The notes: a model not told the origin generated them from the sequence alone. DNA of 64,000 bases from Pseudonocardia sp. C8 (GCF_014267175.1 NZ_JACMTR010000002.1:5171501-5235500), one strand, 5' to 3'; numbered from the stretch's first letter, positions 42,874-52,673 are shown. Made by a program: numbers and translations.

Positions 42874-45800
42874 CTACGAGGCGGCCGGCACGACGGCCGG
42901 GACATCGTAGGGATGCGGTGTCCCGAACCGGTGCGCGGTCACGGAGACGGCCTGCTCGCGCAGGAAGGTCAGCAGCTCGACCCGCCCCGCGGAGACGACC
43001 GGGCCGTCGTAGACCGCCAGCGCAGGCGATCCGCCGGTCGCCGTGACGACCTCGTCGGCTCCGGCCCCGACGAGCCGGAGCCGCCCGCCCCGGACGCCGA
43101 GCTCGCGGGCGTGGGCCCGCCAGGCACCGGTGTCCTCGTGCCGCACCGACGCGCCGAGCGCGACGAGCCGGTCGTGCAGCGGCGCGGGCAGCGGCGCGGC
43201 CGTGCTCACGGTGACCGGCGCCGTGGCCCGGGCACCGGCGGCGACGATCCGCAGCAGCTCCACCGGGCGGTCACCGGCGTAGCGGACGGTGACCGGTGTT
43301 GGGTGGTAGCGCAGCACGTTGTGCTCGCAGGTCAGGCCGGTGGCGTCGCGGGCGACGCCGAACTCGTCCCGCCAGGCCGCGGCGTCGGTGGCCAGCGCGC
43401 CGGCCAGCCAGGCCAGGTCGTCGTCGCCGATCCCGGCCGCCCGGGCGCCGTGCAGCACCTGCCGGGCGAGCGGGTCGTCGTCACCGGTGGAGCGGACCGG
43501 GGCGTCGGTCCAGCTCCCGAGGCCGACCAGGTAGTTCGGCCCACCCGCCTTGGTGCCGGCGCCGACGCATGACTTCTTCCACCCGCCGAACGGCTGGCGC
43601 TGCACGATCGCGCCGGTGATGCCCCGGTTGACGTAGAGGTTGCCCGCCTCGACCGTGCGCAGCCAGGTGTCGATCTCGTCCGGGTCGAGCGAGTGCAGGC
43701 CCGAGGTGAGCCCGTACTCGATCCGGTTGACCAGGGCGATCGCCTCGTCGAGGGTCTCCGCGGTCATGATCCCGAGCACCGGTCCGAAGTACTCGGTGAG
43801 GTGGTACTCCGACTCGGGGCGCACGCCCTCCCGGACCCCGGGCCGCCACAGCGTCCCGGCCTCGTCGAGGCGCTCCGGGGTGATCACCCAGCGCTCCCCG
43901 GGGCCGAGCGTGGTCAGCGCCGATGCCAGCTTGCCCCCTGCCGGGCCGATCAGCGGCCCGACCTGGGCGCCCTCCTCCCACGGTCGCCCGACCCGCAGCG
44001 AGGACACCGCGTCCAGGAGCTGGCGGCGGAACCGCTTCGAGGTGGCGACCGATCCGACGAGCACGACCAGCGACGCGGCCGAGCACTTCTGCCCCGCGTG
44101 CCCGAAGGCCGAGCGGGCCACGTCCCGGGCGGCCAGGTCGAGGTCGGCGCTGGGCGTCACGATGATCGCGTTCTTGCCGCTGGTCTCGGCGAGCAGCGGC
44201 AGGTCCGGCCGCAGCGAGCGGAACAGCTCGGCGGTCTCGTAGGCACCGGTGAGGATCACCCGGTCGACGTGCGGGTGCGCGATGAGCTCGGGCCCGAGGT
44301 CGCCCTCGTCGAGCTGGACGTAGCGCAGCACGTCGCGCGGGACCCCCGCCGCCCAGAGCGCCTCGGCCACCACCGCGCCGCAGCGCCGGGCCGGCTCCGC
44401 CGGCTTGAACACCACCGGCGAGCCCGCGGCGAGCGCCGCCATCGTCGACCCGGCCGGGATCGCCACGGGGAAGTTCCACGGCGGGGTCACCACGGTCAGC
44501 TGCGACGGCGTGAACCGCGCACCCTCGACGGTCTCGAGCCGGCGGCCCGCCTCGGCGTAGTAGTGCGCGAAGTCGATCGCCTCGCCGACCTCCGGGTCGC
44601 CCTGCTCGAGCACCTTGCCGCACTCCGAGCCCATGACCTCCAGCAGGTCCGCGCGCCGGGCCGCGAGCTCCTCGCCGGCCCGGTGCAGGATCTCGGCCCG
44701 CTTGTCGGCGCCGAGCGCGCGCCACTGCTCGCCGGCCGACCGGGCACCGGTCACGACCTGCTCCAGCTCGTCCCGGGAGGTGATCGTGCCCTCCGCCGCG
44801 GTCCGCTCGCCGAGCACCGAGTCCCGCATCCGGGCCCGGATCGCCGCCCCCCACCCCCGGTTCACCGCGACCGCGGTGTCGGTGTCGGGGGTGTTGGCGA
44901 ACCCGTGCAGCGGCGCCGGCGGCTCCGGCCGGGTGCGGTCCTGCACCCGGTTCGGGGCGGGCGGCTCGGCCGGCATCGCGGCGACCGAGCCGAGGAACCG
45001 CTGCTTCTCCCGCTCGAACAGGCCCGGGTCGGAGTCGAGGTCGAAGGCCGCCGACATGAAGTTCTCGTGCGAGGCCCCCTCCTCGAGCCGCCGGATCAGG
45101 TAGGCGATCGCGACGTCGAACTCGTCCGGGTGCACGACCGGGGTGTAGAGCAGCAGCGAGCCGACGTCGGCGCGGACCGCCTCGGCCTGCGCGGTCGCCA
45201 TGCCGAGCAGCATCTCGACCTCGATGCCGTCGGTGCAGCCCCGGCGGGAGGCGAGCAGCCAGGCCAGCGCGATGTCGAACAGGTTGTGGCCGGCGACGCC
45301 GATGCGCACGGCGGCGGTGTGCTCGGGGCGCAGCGCGTGGTCGAGGACGGCCTTGTAGGAGGCGTCGGACTCCTGCTTGCTGCCGCACGTCGCCAGCGGC
45401 CAGCCGTGGAGCTCGGCGTCGACCTGCTCCATCGGCAGGTTGGCCCCCTTCACCACCCGGACCTTGATCGGCGCGCCGCCGCGGGCGACCCGGGCGGCCG
45501 CCCACTCCTGCAGCCGCACCATCACCGACAGGGCGTCGGGCAGGTAGGCCTGCAGGACGATCCCGGCCTCCAGGTCGTGGAACTCCGGCCGGTCGAGCAG
45601 CGCCGTGAAGACCGCGAGGGTGAGGTCGAGGTCCTTGTACTCCTCCATGTCGAGGTTGAGGAACTTCGGCCCGCCGCGCGCCGTCCGGGCCAGCCGGTAC
45701 AGCGGCACGAGCGCCTCGACGGCGTCGGTGACCGCCCGGTCGAACGACCACGGGTCGTGCGGGGCCACGGTCGACGACACCTTGATCGACACGTAGTCGA

Positions 45801-46335
45801 CGTCGTCGCGGGCGAGCAGCGCGCGGGTGCCCTCCACCCGCCGGGCCGCCTCGTCCTCGCCGAGGATCGCCTCGCCGAGCAGGTTGATGTTGAGCCGGGC
45901 GTCCTGGCGGGTGCGGCGGATCTGCCGGAGTGCCGGCCCGAGCCGGCGCTCGGACGCGTCGACGACCAGGTGGCGGACCATCCGGCGCAGGGAGGCCCGG
46001 GCGACCGGGACGACGACGCCCGGCAGCACCTTCCCGACGAGCGCGCCGGTGCGGACGGCGGCCCGCAGCGGCAACGGCAGGAAGCGCGGGATGATCGGCA
46101 CCAGCGACGCCAGGTGCCGGGCCGCGGCCCGCGGGTCCTCCGGGCGGATCACGCCGTCGACGAACCCGACCGTGAACGCCAGCCCGTTCGGGTCGCGCAG
46201 CACGCCGGCGAGCCGGCGGGCCGAGGCGTCCTCCGGCTCGTTGCGGCTGGCCTCCAGCCAGCGCCGGGCGAGGGCGACGGCGTCGTCCGCCAGCGCCTCG
46301 TCGATGACCGTGGCGGTCGGCTGCTCGGTGCCCAT
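42874..46335 (-). CDS. putA: Bifunctional proline dehydrogenase / glutamate-semialdehyde dehydrogenase
   Basis: A 1153-residue PutA. The N-terminal FAD-dependent proline dehydrogenase barrel includes DYVSIKVSSTV, PKFLNLDMEEYKDLDLT, KVRVVKGANLPMEQVDAE and GVAGHNLFDIALAW. The aldehyde dehydrogenase half has TPPWNFPVAIPAG, ETSGKNAIIV and the catalytic Cys 751 in GHAGQKCSAAS, then a C-terminal ~150-residue domain. It oxidises proline to glutamate in two steps with channelling. There is no N-terminal ribbon-helix-helix, so it is not an autorepressor. The ATG at 46335 has GGGGAGC upstream. It is divergent from a LysR gene that is the likely regulator. Confidence 0.93.
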   Translation of the reverse strand: MGTEQPTATVIDEALADDAVALARRWLEASRNEPEDASARRLAGVLRDPNGLAFTVGFVDGVIRPEDPRAAARHLASLVPIIPRFLPLPLRAAVRTGALVGKVLPGVVVPVARASLRRMVRHLVVDASERRLGPALRQIRRTRQDARLNINLLGEAILGEDEAARRVEGTRALLARDDVDYVSIKVSSTVAPHDPWSFDRAVTDAVEALVPLYRLARTARGGPKFLNLDMEEYKDLDLTLAVFTALLDRPEFHDLEAGIVLQAYLPDALSVMVRLQEWAAARVARGGAPIKVRVVKGANLPMEQVDAELHGWPLATCGSKQESDASYKAVLDHALRPEHTAAVRIGVAGHNLFDIALAWLLASRRGCTDGIEVEMLLGMATAQAEAVRADVGSLLLYTPVVHPDEFDVAIAYLIRRLEEGASHENFMSAAFDLDSDPGLFEREKQRFLGSVAAMPAEPPAPNRVQDRTRPEPPAPLHGFANTPDTDTAVAVNRGWGAAIRARMRDSVLGERTAAEGTITSRDELEQVVTGARSAGEQWRALGADKRAEILHRAGEELAARRADLLEVMGSECGKVLEQGDPEVGEAIDFAHYYAEAGRRLETVEGARFTPSQLTVVTPPWNFPVAIPAGSTMAALAAGSPVVFKPAEPARRCGAVVAEALWAAGVPRDVLRYVQLDEGDLGPELIAHPHVDRVILTGAYETAELFRSLRPDLPLLAETSGKNAIIVTPSADLDLAARDVARSAFGHAGQKCSAASLVVLVGSVATSKRFRRQLLDAVSSLRVGRPWEEGAQVGPLIGPAGGKLASALTTLGPGERWVITPERLDEAGTLWRPGVREGVRPESEYHLTEYFGPVLGIMTAETLDEAIALVNRIEYGLTSGLHSLDPDEIDTWLRTVEAGNLYVNRGITGAIVQRQPFGGWKKSCVGAGTKAGGPNYLVGLGSWTDAPVRSTGDDDPLARQVLHGARAAGIGDDDLAWLAGALATDAAAWRDEFGVARDATGLTCEHNVLRYHPTPVTVRYAGDRPVELLRIVAAGARATAPVTVSTAAPLPAPLHDRLVALGASVRHEDTGAWRAHARELGVRGGRLRLVGAGADEVVTATGGSPALAVYDGPVVSAGRVELLTFLREQAVSVTAHRFGTPHPYDVPAVVPAAS

Positions 46336-46393
46336 GCCGTGCTCCCCTCGTCGAGCGTGCCTGTCGTTCCGAGAACGGTCGCAGCCCGCACGT

Positions 46394-46418
46394 TTCGAGA
46401 AAAGCGGCAATAATCGAA
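46394..46418. promoter_or_regulatory. Candidate LysR site between putA and the LysR gene
   Basis: TTCGA (46394-46398) and TCGAA (46414-46418) form an inverted repeat with a 15-bp A-rich spacer, in a low-GC patch of the 115-bp divergent region. Size and placement suit a LysR recognition site controlling putA-putP and the regulator's own gene. Confidence 0.4.
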
Positions 46419-46450
46419 GACCGTCGTTCGGATCTGCCGAAAGGTGTGCC

Positions 46451-47344
46451 ATGTGGGACCTGCACCGGCTCCGGCTGCTGCACGAGCTGCGGCTCCGGGA
46501 GACCGTCACGGCGGTGGCACGCACGCTGAACTACAGCCCGTCGAGCGTGTCCGCGCAGCTGGCGAAGCTGGAGGACGAGGTCGGTGTCCCGCTGTTCGAG
46601 CCCGACGGCCGGCGCATCCGGCTGACCGCCCACGGCCGGCGCATCGCCCGGCACGCCGCCCAGGTCCTCGACCTGGAGGAGGGCGTGCGCAGCGAGCTGG
46701 AGTCCACCCGGCCGATCGAGGAGACCGTGCGCGTCGCGACCCTGGAGACGGCCGGGCGCGCCCTGCTCCCCCGGGCCCTGACCCGGCTGCGCGGCACGGC
46801 CCCGCACCTGCGGGTGGAGGCCGCCGTCGTGCCGCCGGAGACCGGGCTGACCGAGCTGGAGGCCCGCGGGTTCGACCTGGCCGTCGCCGAGCAGTACCCG
46901 GGGCACACCCGGGCCCACCGCGACCGGCTCGACCGGGAGGCCCTCGGCACCGACCCGGTGCGGCTGACCGTGCCGGAGGGTTCGGGCATCCGCCACCTCT
47001 CCGAGACCGCGGGCCTGCCGTGGATCATGGAGCCGGAGGGCACCGCGGCCCGTTACTGGACGGTGCAGCAGTGCCGGGCCGCCGGGTTCGAGCCCGACAT
47101 CCGGTTCGACTCGGCCGACCTGGAGATCCACGTCCATCTCGTGCGGGCCGGGCACGCGGTCAGCCTGCTGCCGGACCTGGTGTGGACCGGCAACACCGAC
47201 GGGATCCGGCTGATCGGGCTGCCCGGGCCATCGCACCGGGAGCTGTTCACCTCGGCCCGCCGGGCGGCCGCGTCACGGCCGGCGATCCGGACCGTGCGGA
47301 CCGCGCTGCGGGAGGCGTTCGCCGACGTCAACACCCCGGCATGA
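46451..47344 (+). CDS. LysR-family regulator, probable proline-catabolism regulator
   Basis: A 297-residue LysR-type protein. The winged helix occupies residues 1-60 (HRLRLLHELRLRETVTAVARTLNYSPSSVSAQLAKLEDEVG, then LFEPDGRRIRLTAHG). The effector domain has two alpha/beta lobes (TVRVATLETAGRALLP, LPWIMEPEGTAARYW, GHAVSLLPDLVW). The ATG at 46451 is the family-typical start. It is divergent from putA with 115 bp between, so control of putA-putP is the natural hypothesis. The effector is unknown. Confidence 0.87.
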   Translation: MWDLHRLRLLHELRLRETVTAVARTLNYSPSSVSAQLAKLEDEVGVPLFEPDGRRIRLTAHGRRIARHAAQVLDLEEGVRSELESTRPIEETVRVATLETAGRALLPRALTRLRGTAPHLRVEAAVVPPETGLTELEARGFDLAVAEQYPGHTRAHRDRLDREALGTDPVRLTVPEGSGIRHLSETAGLPWIMEPEGTAARYWTVQQCRAAGFEPDIRFDSADLEIHVHLVRAGHAVSLLPDLVWTGNTDGIRLIGLPGPSHRELFTSARRAAASRPAIRTVRTALREAFADVNTPA

Positions 47345-47388
47345 CACCCCCGCACCACCCGCCCCGGCCACACCCGGGGGCCCGCTCA

Positions 47389-47458
47389 CGAAACGCTCAC
47401 CGAACCCGGGGACGCTCACCCGATCGCGCGAGCGCGGCCGAGTTCCGTGAGCGTTTCG
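47389..47458. repeat. Spaced inverted repeat at the 3' end of two convergent genes
   Basis: CGAAACGCTCAC (47389-47400) and GTGAGCGTTTCG (47447-47458) form a perfect 12-bp inverted repeat 46 bp apart, with a smaller CGCTC/GAGCG stem inside. It covers the last ~20 codons and stop of the convergent MFS gene. It is probably a bidirectional terminator that has entered the MFS reading frame. Confidence 0.55.
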
Positions 47459-48827
47459 GGAGGGTGCGCAGCGCGGCGCCGGTCCCGGCCCGCCGGCCGT
47501 GCAGGATGCCGTTCGCCAGGTGGATGCCCCGGGGGACGTCCGTGATGAGCGCGGCGACGTCGCCGAGCGGGCTGTCGTCGGCGTCCGCCCGCCGGTGGAC
47601 GCGGCCGCCCGCGGTCGAGACCATCCGGGTCAGGCACCAGGCGGCGGCGGTCGCGGCGAGCAGCAGGCCGGCGAGCGCACCGGTCGCGACGCCGAGCGGC
47701 ACGACCGTGGCGAGGACCCCGACGGCGATCGTCGGGATGCCCGCGCCGAGGTAGTAGACGACGTAGGCGGTGGCGGTGAGGCCGGCCGCGCGGTCGCCGA
47801 CCGCGATCGTCTCGACGACGCCGTGGGCACCGCCGTAGGCCAGGCCGTGGCCGAGCCCGGCCACGACCGCGGTGGCGAGCACCAGCGGGAGCGGACCCAC
47901 CGCACCCGAGGTCACGAGCACGACGAGGCCGCCGCCGAGCAGGGCCAGCCCGGCCAGCTGTGCCCGGCCGGCCCCGAGCCGGGCCAGCAGGGCCTGCGCC
48001 GGCAGGGACGCGAGGACCACGAGTGCCGCCACGGCCCCCAGCACGGTCGTCCCGACGTCACCGGAGGCGCGGGTCAGCACGCTCGGGACCAGACCGAGGA
48101 ACAGGCCGACCACCGCCCAGGAGACGAACCCGTTCGCCATCGCGGCGAGGAACGGCCCGCGGTCGCGGGTCGGCAGCTGCGGGACGGCCGTCGGCCGGCC
48201 CCGGAGGACCACACCGGGCGCCGGCCCCGGCACCGGCCCGAGCCAGGCGTACACGGCGGCGACGAGCCCGGCGTGCACGAGGTGCGGGGTCGCGTACGGG
48301 GCCGGGACGAGGTCGGCCAGCAGCCCGGTCAGGCCCGGCCCGGCGGCCGTCCCGACGAGGAAGGCCAGTGCCCCCGCCGCGGCCACCCGGCGCCGGCGGG
48401 TGCGGGACGGCGTACCGGCCAGCACCGCCATGCCCGCCCCGGTCGCCGCGCCCAGCGCGACGCCCTGCAGTACCCGGCCGACGACGAGCCACGCCGTGGC
48501 GTCCCCGATCGCGAAGCACACCGATCCGAGCGCCGCGACGGCGAGGCCGGCGCGGACCATGCGGACCCGGCCGATCCGGTCCCCCAGCGGGCCGAGCACG
48601 AGCAGCGCCGGGACGCTCACCGCGGCGTAGACCGCGTAGATCAGCGTCAGGGTGAGGTCGTCGAAGCCGAGGCGCTCCTGGTAGCCGGGGTAGAGCGGGC
48701 TGGCCATGTTCGCACCGAACGCGAGCAGCGCCAGCGCCGCCGCCATCGCGAGCGGGCGGGGCTCGGCGGGCCGGCGGCCGCGCGCGAGCGTCGCACGGAG
48801 GGAACCGGGGGCGGCGATCGACTGCAT
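47397..48827 (-). CDS. MFS transporter
   Basis: A 476-residue, 12-helix MFS protein. The loop 2-3 motif LGPLGDRIGRVRMVRAGL and the motif GVALGAATGAGMAVLAGTPSRTRRRRVAAAGALAFLVGTAAGP between helices 4 and 5 fit drug/metabolite exporters. The substrate is unknown. The ATG at 48827 is the start. The last ~25 residues (from LPKRSRNSAAL on) are encoded by the palindrome at 47389-47458 and are probably a recent extension. The AT-rich 48828-48974 upstream stretch holds the promoter, with CCGTGT/ACACGG as a small inverted repeat. Confidence 0.82.
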   Translation of the reverse strand: MQSIAAPGSLRATLARGRRPAEPRPLAMAAALALLAFGANMASPLYPGYQERLGFDDLTLTLIYAVYAAVSVPALLVLGPLGDRIGRVRMVRAGLAVAALGSVCFAIGDATAWLVVGRVLQGVALGAATGAGMAVLAGTPSRTRRRRVAAAGALAFLVGTAAGPGLTGLLADLVPAPYATPHLVHAGLVAAVYAWLGPVPGPAPGVVLRGRPTAVPQLPTRDRGPFLAAMANGFVSWAVVGLFLGLVPSVLTRASGDVGTTVLGAVAALVVLASLPAQALLARLGAGRAQLAGLALLGGGLVVLVTSGAVGPLPLVLATAVVAGLGHGLAYGGAHGVVETIAVGDRAAGLTATAYVVYYLGAGIPTIAVGVLATVVPLGVATGALAGLLLAATAAAWCLTRMVSTAGGRVHRRADADDSPLGDVAALITDVPRGIHLANGILHGRRAGTGAALRTLPKRSRNSAALARSGERPRVR

Positions 48828-48974
48828 GACCCCAGGCTCGGCGACCGGATCGACTCACAACATCGAAAGATCGAACGAAGAACCGTGTACGTTCCGAACA
48901 CGGACCATCATTGCAGCTCACCCACCGACCCCCCACCGCACCCTCGCCGCCCCCGTGACGCACCCCACCGGGGC

Positions 48975-49021
48975 ACTCATGGAGCTTTGGTCCTGTGGCA
49001 CAGGACCAAAGCTCCATGAGT
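48975..49021. terminator. Perfect 23-bp hairpin terminator
   Basis: 48975-48997 pairs perfectly with 48999-49021 around a single central G. It lies 41 bp behind the stop of the ferredoxin oxidoreductase gene (minus strand) and before the promoter of the MFS gene, so it should isolate the two units. The near-zero loop makes it almost a perfect palindrome of 47 bp. Confidence 0.7.
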
Positions 49022-49061
49022 CGGGCAGGGAGGGCAGGGAGGGCAGGCGGGAGTGCCGGGG

Positions 49062-52000
49062 TCAGCCGGCGACGCCCAGCCCGGACCGCAGCTCCGCCAC
49101 CCGGGCACGGAACCGCTCGACGTTGGCCAGCTTGATGTCCTCGTACCCCCGGACGAGGTCCGCCGCCTCCGCCAGCTCGACGACGGTGCCGGCGTCGACG
49201 CCGGGAGTGCCGAGCCGGTCGCAGGCCGCGCGCACGGCGGCCTGGTACTCGGCGACGAGCGCGCGCTCCACCTTGCGGACGCCCGCGTAGCCGAACACGT
49301 CCAGCGGGGTGCCGCGCAGCGTGCGGGCCGCGCGCAGGGCGCGGAAGGCGGCACCGGCCGCCCGGGACCCGAGCTTGATCTTGCGGTTCAACCCCAGCGC
49401 GCGCAGCGCCGGCGGGTGCAGCATGACCGACACGGTCGCGTCCGGCCCGTACTCTGCCTCGCGGCGCTGCACCTCGACCGGGTCCAGGTGCAGCCGCGCC
49501 ACCTCGTACTCGTCCTTGTAGGCCATGAGCTTGTGCAGGCCGCGGGCGTAGGCGGCGCCGATCCGGTGGCCCGCCTCGGCCCCGGCCAGGTCGGTCGCGA
49601 TCCGCGTGACCCGCCGGACCTCCTCGGCGTACCGGTTGGCGTAGCCGCGGTCCTGGTAGCCCGCCAGGTCGGCGATGCGGGTCGCCAGCACGTCGACCAG
49701 CTCGGTGTCCGTGCCGGCGGCGATGCGCGCGGCGGTCTCGGACATGGTGTCGACCTCGACGACCTCCGGTTCCTCGGTGGTCAGCGCGGCGAGCACGGCG
49801 GCGTGGTCGACCGCGGCGGCCCGGCCCCAGCGGAACGCAGCCACTGTGGCCGGTACGGCGGAGCCGTTGAGCCGGATCGCCTCCTCGATGGCCTCACCCG
49901 AGACGGGCAGGACGCCGTGCTGGTAGGCGGCACCGAGCAGCAGCATGTTCGTCGGCAGGTGGTCGCCGAACAGCGCCTCGGAGATCCACTGGGCGTCCAC
50001 GTGGAGCGCGGCGTCGGCCCGGGTGGCCGCCGCGATCCGCTCCAGGGCGTCGTCGGTGGACCCGGGCAGCACGACCTTCCCGGTCACCATGGCCGCGGTC
50101 GGGACCAGCGAGGTGTTGATGACCGCGACCGTGTGGCCCGGCCGGGCGACGGCGAGGTTCGCGCTCGTGGCCGTGCCGACGAGGTCCATCCCGACCAGGA
50201 CGTCGGCGGTCGCGGTCGTGGCGCGCAGGATGCCGTCGATCGGCTGCTTGGAGATCCGGATGTCGGACACGACCGGGCCGCCCTTCTGGGCGAGCCCGAC
50301 CTGCTCCAGCCCGCTGGCGTAGCGCCCGTCGAGGTGCGCGGCCATCTGCAGGATCTGCGACGCGGTGACCACGCCGGTGCCGCCGATCCCGGGCATCCGG
50401 ATCAGCAGGGCGTCGTCGTCGAACCTCGGCTGCGGGTCGGGCAGCGCGACGGGCAGCTCCGGGATCTCGCGGCGCGGCACGGTGCCGGGCTCGACGAGCA
50501 GGAACGACGGGCAGTCGCCCTTCAGGCAGGTGAGATCCGAGTTGCACGAGGCCTGGTGGATCCGGGTCTTGCGGCCGAACTCGGTGTCCACCGGCAGGAC
50601 CGACAGGCAGGTCGAGACGTCGCCGCAGTCCCCGCAGCCCTCGCACACGCGCTCGTTGACCACGACCCGCTCGGTCGGTGCCGGCAGCACGCCCCGCTTG
50701 CGGAGCCGGCGCTCCTCGGCGGCGCAGCGGTCGTCGTGGATGAGGACGGTGACGCCCTCGACCTCCTTCAGCTCGCGCTCGGCCTCGGCGAACCGGTCGC
50801 GGTGCCGGACCGAGGCGATCGGGTCGAGCTCCACCCCGCGGTAGGACGCCGGGTCGTCGGTGGTGATGACGATCCGCCGGACACCCTCGACCGCGAGCTC
50901 GCGGACGATCGACGGGACGTCGAGCCTGCCCTCGGCGCGCTGCCCGCCGGTCATGGCGACGGCGTCGTTGTAGAGCAGCTTGTAGGTCATCGACACCCCC
51001 GCGGCCACGGCGGCGCGGACGGCGAGCGAGCCCGAGTGGTGGAACGTCCCGTCGCCGAGGTTCTGCACCATGTGCCGGTCGTCGGTGAAGGGCGCGAGCC
51101 CGATCCACTGTGCACCCTCCCCGCCCATCTGGGTGATGCCGATCTGGCGCCCGCGGTGGTGGCCGTCGAGCGCGACCATGGCGTGGCAGCCGATGCCCAC
51201 GCCGACGAGCGTGTCGTCGTCGGTGCGGGTGGAGGTGTTGTGCGGGCAGCCGGAGCAGAAGTACGGGGTCCGGCTGCCGAGCTCGCTCGTCGAGGACCCC
51301 GTCACGGTCGGCAACGGGATCCGCGACGGCCGGGGCGGCCGGATCGCGTCGAGGTGCCGGACGGCGCGCTCGGGCAGGCGGTCCGGGCCGGCCGTGGCAC
51401 CGATCCGGGCGGCGATCGCCCGTGCGACGTCCTCCCCCGTGAGCTGGCCGCGCGCGGTCAGCAGCGGCCGGCCGTCCGGGTCGCGGCGGCCGACCACGAC
51501 CGGCGCGCGGTCCCGCCCGTACAGCGCCTGCTTGAGGTGGCCTTCCAGGAAGGGGACCTTGTCCTCCACGACGAGCACCTCGTCGAGCCCGTCGGTCATC
51601 GTGGCGAGCACGGCGTGGTCGACCGGGTAGGGCATGGCGAGCCGGATCAGGCGGACGCCGAGCGCGTCGAGCTCGGCCGCGCCGAGCCCGAGGTCGTCGA
51701 GCGCACGCTGGACGGTCGCGTAGCCGGTGCCCGAGGCGAGGATGCCGAGCCGGGCCCGCTGCGCGTCGAAGACGACCCGGTTCAGCCCGGTCTCCCGGGC
51801 GTACTGCACGGCGAGGTCGAGCCGGCGGGTCAGCATGTCGAACTCGGCGTCGAGCGCGGCCGGGCCGAGGAGCGCCGGCTGGGCGGGGCGCTCCTGCCGC
51901 GGCGGGTGCGGGATGCCGAGGACGTCGGGGTCCAGCGCGCCGAGGTCGATCGTCGCCGAGGCGTCGGCGACATCGGCGATGATCTTCAATCCGGTCCAGA

Positions 52001-52592
52001 GCCCGGTCGCGCGGGACAGCGCGACGGCGTGCAGGCCGTGCTCGACGACCTCGGCGACCGAGCCGGGCGCGAGCAACGGCATCGACAGGCCCTGCGCCAT
52101 CGGCTCGCAGGAGCTGGGCACCGTCGACGACTTGCAGGACGGGTCGTCGCCGATGATCGCGACCGCGCCGCCGAGCCGGGAGGTGCCGGCCAGGATGCCG
52201 TGCCGGATCGCGTCGGCCGCCCGGTCCAGGCCGGGGTTCTTGCCGTACCAGAAGCCGGTGACGCCATCGTGCCGCCGGCCCGGGACCGCGTCGAGCAGCT
52301 GCGTCCCCGCGACGGCCGTCGCGGCCAGCTCCTCGTTCAGCCCGGCCCGGAAGACGACGCCCGCCTCCTCCAGGTGCCGGCCGGCGCGACCCAGCTCGCT
52401 GTCCAGCCCGCCCAGCGGGGAGCCCTGGTAGCCGGAGACGAACGCCCGGGTGTCCAGACCGCGCCGGGCGTCGAGCCGCCGCTGCTCGAGCACGAGCCGC
52501 ACGAGCGCCTGGATCCCGGTGACCAGGGCACGGCCCCGGGTCGCGACGTACTTGTCGTCCAGGGACACGGTTCCGGTGATGGATCCCGGCAT
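49062..52592 (-). CDS. Indolepyruvate:ferredoxin oxidoreductase, fused alpha-gamma form
   Basis: An 1176-residue enzyme. The N-terminal region has RAFVSGYQGSPLGGLD and GLNEELAA of the TPP oxidoreductase alpha half. The TPP site is around CSGCPHNTST and GIGCHAMVALDG through GGEGAQWIGLAPF. A ferredoxin-type centre follows (VCEGCGDCG, then CNSDLTCLKGDCPSF), and the C-terminal gamma domain begins at GIGGTGVVTASQILQMA. It oxidatively decarboxylates aryl- or branched 2-keto acids to acyl-CoA, reducing ferredoxin. The ATG at 52592 has AGGAG eight bases upstream. It is divergent from an Lrp/AsnC gene that probably controls it. Confidence 0.9.
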   Translation of the reverse strand: MPGSITGTVSLDDKYVATRGRALVTGIQALVRLVLEQRRLDARRGLDTRAFVSGYQGSPLGGLDSELGRAGRHLEEAGVVFRAGLNEELAATAVAGTQLLDAVPGRRHDGVTGFWYGKNPGLDRAADAIRHGILAGTSRLGGAVAIIGDDPSCKSSTVPSSCEPMAQGLSMPLLAPGSVAEVVEHGLHAVALSRATGLWTGLKIIADVADASATIDLGALDPDVLGIPHPPRQERPAQPALLGPAALDAEFDMLTRRLDLAVQYARETGLNRVVFDAQRARLGILASGTGYATVQRALDDLGLGAAELDALGVRLIRLAMPYPVDHAVLATMTDGLDEVLVVEDKVPFLEGHLKQALYGRDRAPVVVGRRDPDGRPLLTARGQLTGEDVARAIAARIGATAGPDRLPERAVRHLDAIRPPRPSRIPLPTVTGSSTSELGSRTPYFCSGCPHNTSTRTDDDTLVGVGIGCHAMVALDGHHRGRQIGITQMGGEGAQWIGLAPFTDDRHMVQNLGDGTFHHSGSLAVRAAVAAGVSMTYKLLYNDAVAMTGGQRAEGRLDVPSIVRELAVEGVRRIVITTDDPASYRGVELDPIASVRHRDRFAEAERELKEVEGVTVLIHDDRCAAEERRLRKRGVLPAPTERVVVNERVCEGCGDCGDVSTCLSVLPVDTEFGRKTRIHQASCNSDLTCLKGDCPSFLLVEPGTVPRREIPELPVALPDPQPRFDDDALLIRMPGIGGTGVVTASQILQMAAHLDGRYASGLEQVGLAQKGGPVVSDIRISKQPIDGILRATTATADVLVGMDLVGTATSANLAVARPGHTVAVINTSLVPTAAMVTGKVVLPGSTDDALERIAAATRADAALHVDAQWISEALFGDHLPTNMLLLGAAYQHGVLPVSGEAIEEAIRLNGSAVPATVAAFRWGRAAAVDHAAVLAALTTEEPEVVEVDTMSETAARIAAGTDTELVDVLATRIADLAGYQDRGYANRYAEEVRRVTRIATDLAGAEAGHRIGAAYARGLHKLMAYKDEYEVARLHLDPVEVQRREAEYGPDATVSVMLHPPALRALGLNRKIKLGSRAAGAAFRALRAARTLRGTPLDVFGYAGVRKVERALVAEYQAAVRAACDRLGTPGVDAGTVVELAEAADLVRGYEDIKLANVERFRARVAELRSGLGVAG

Positions 52593-52673
52593 GGTGGTGG
52601 CTCCTCTTCGAGTCGTCCGGACGCCTCCGCCATATGACAGCCAGCACACCGGTCCCGCGCAATCAACTACTGC

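Noticed and set aside
43481..47236. 1251-codon minus-strand open frame
   Set aside because: Out-of-frame shadow of putA and the LysR gene; putA has all its motifs in another frame.
2788..49021. Insertion-sequence ends formed by the long palindromes
   Set aside because: No transposase, target duplications or paired terminal repeats were found; each palindrome is a self-contained hairpin.
49053..52637. 1194-codon plus-strand open frame
   Set aside because: Exactly opposite the ferredoxin oxidoreductase; composition (Gly/Arg/Val/Asp-rich, no domain) is typical of an antisense shadow in high-GC DNA.
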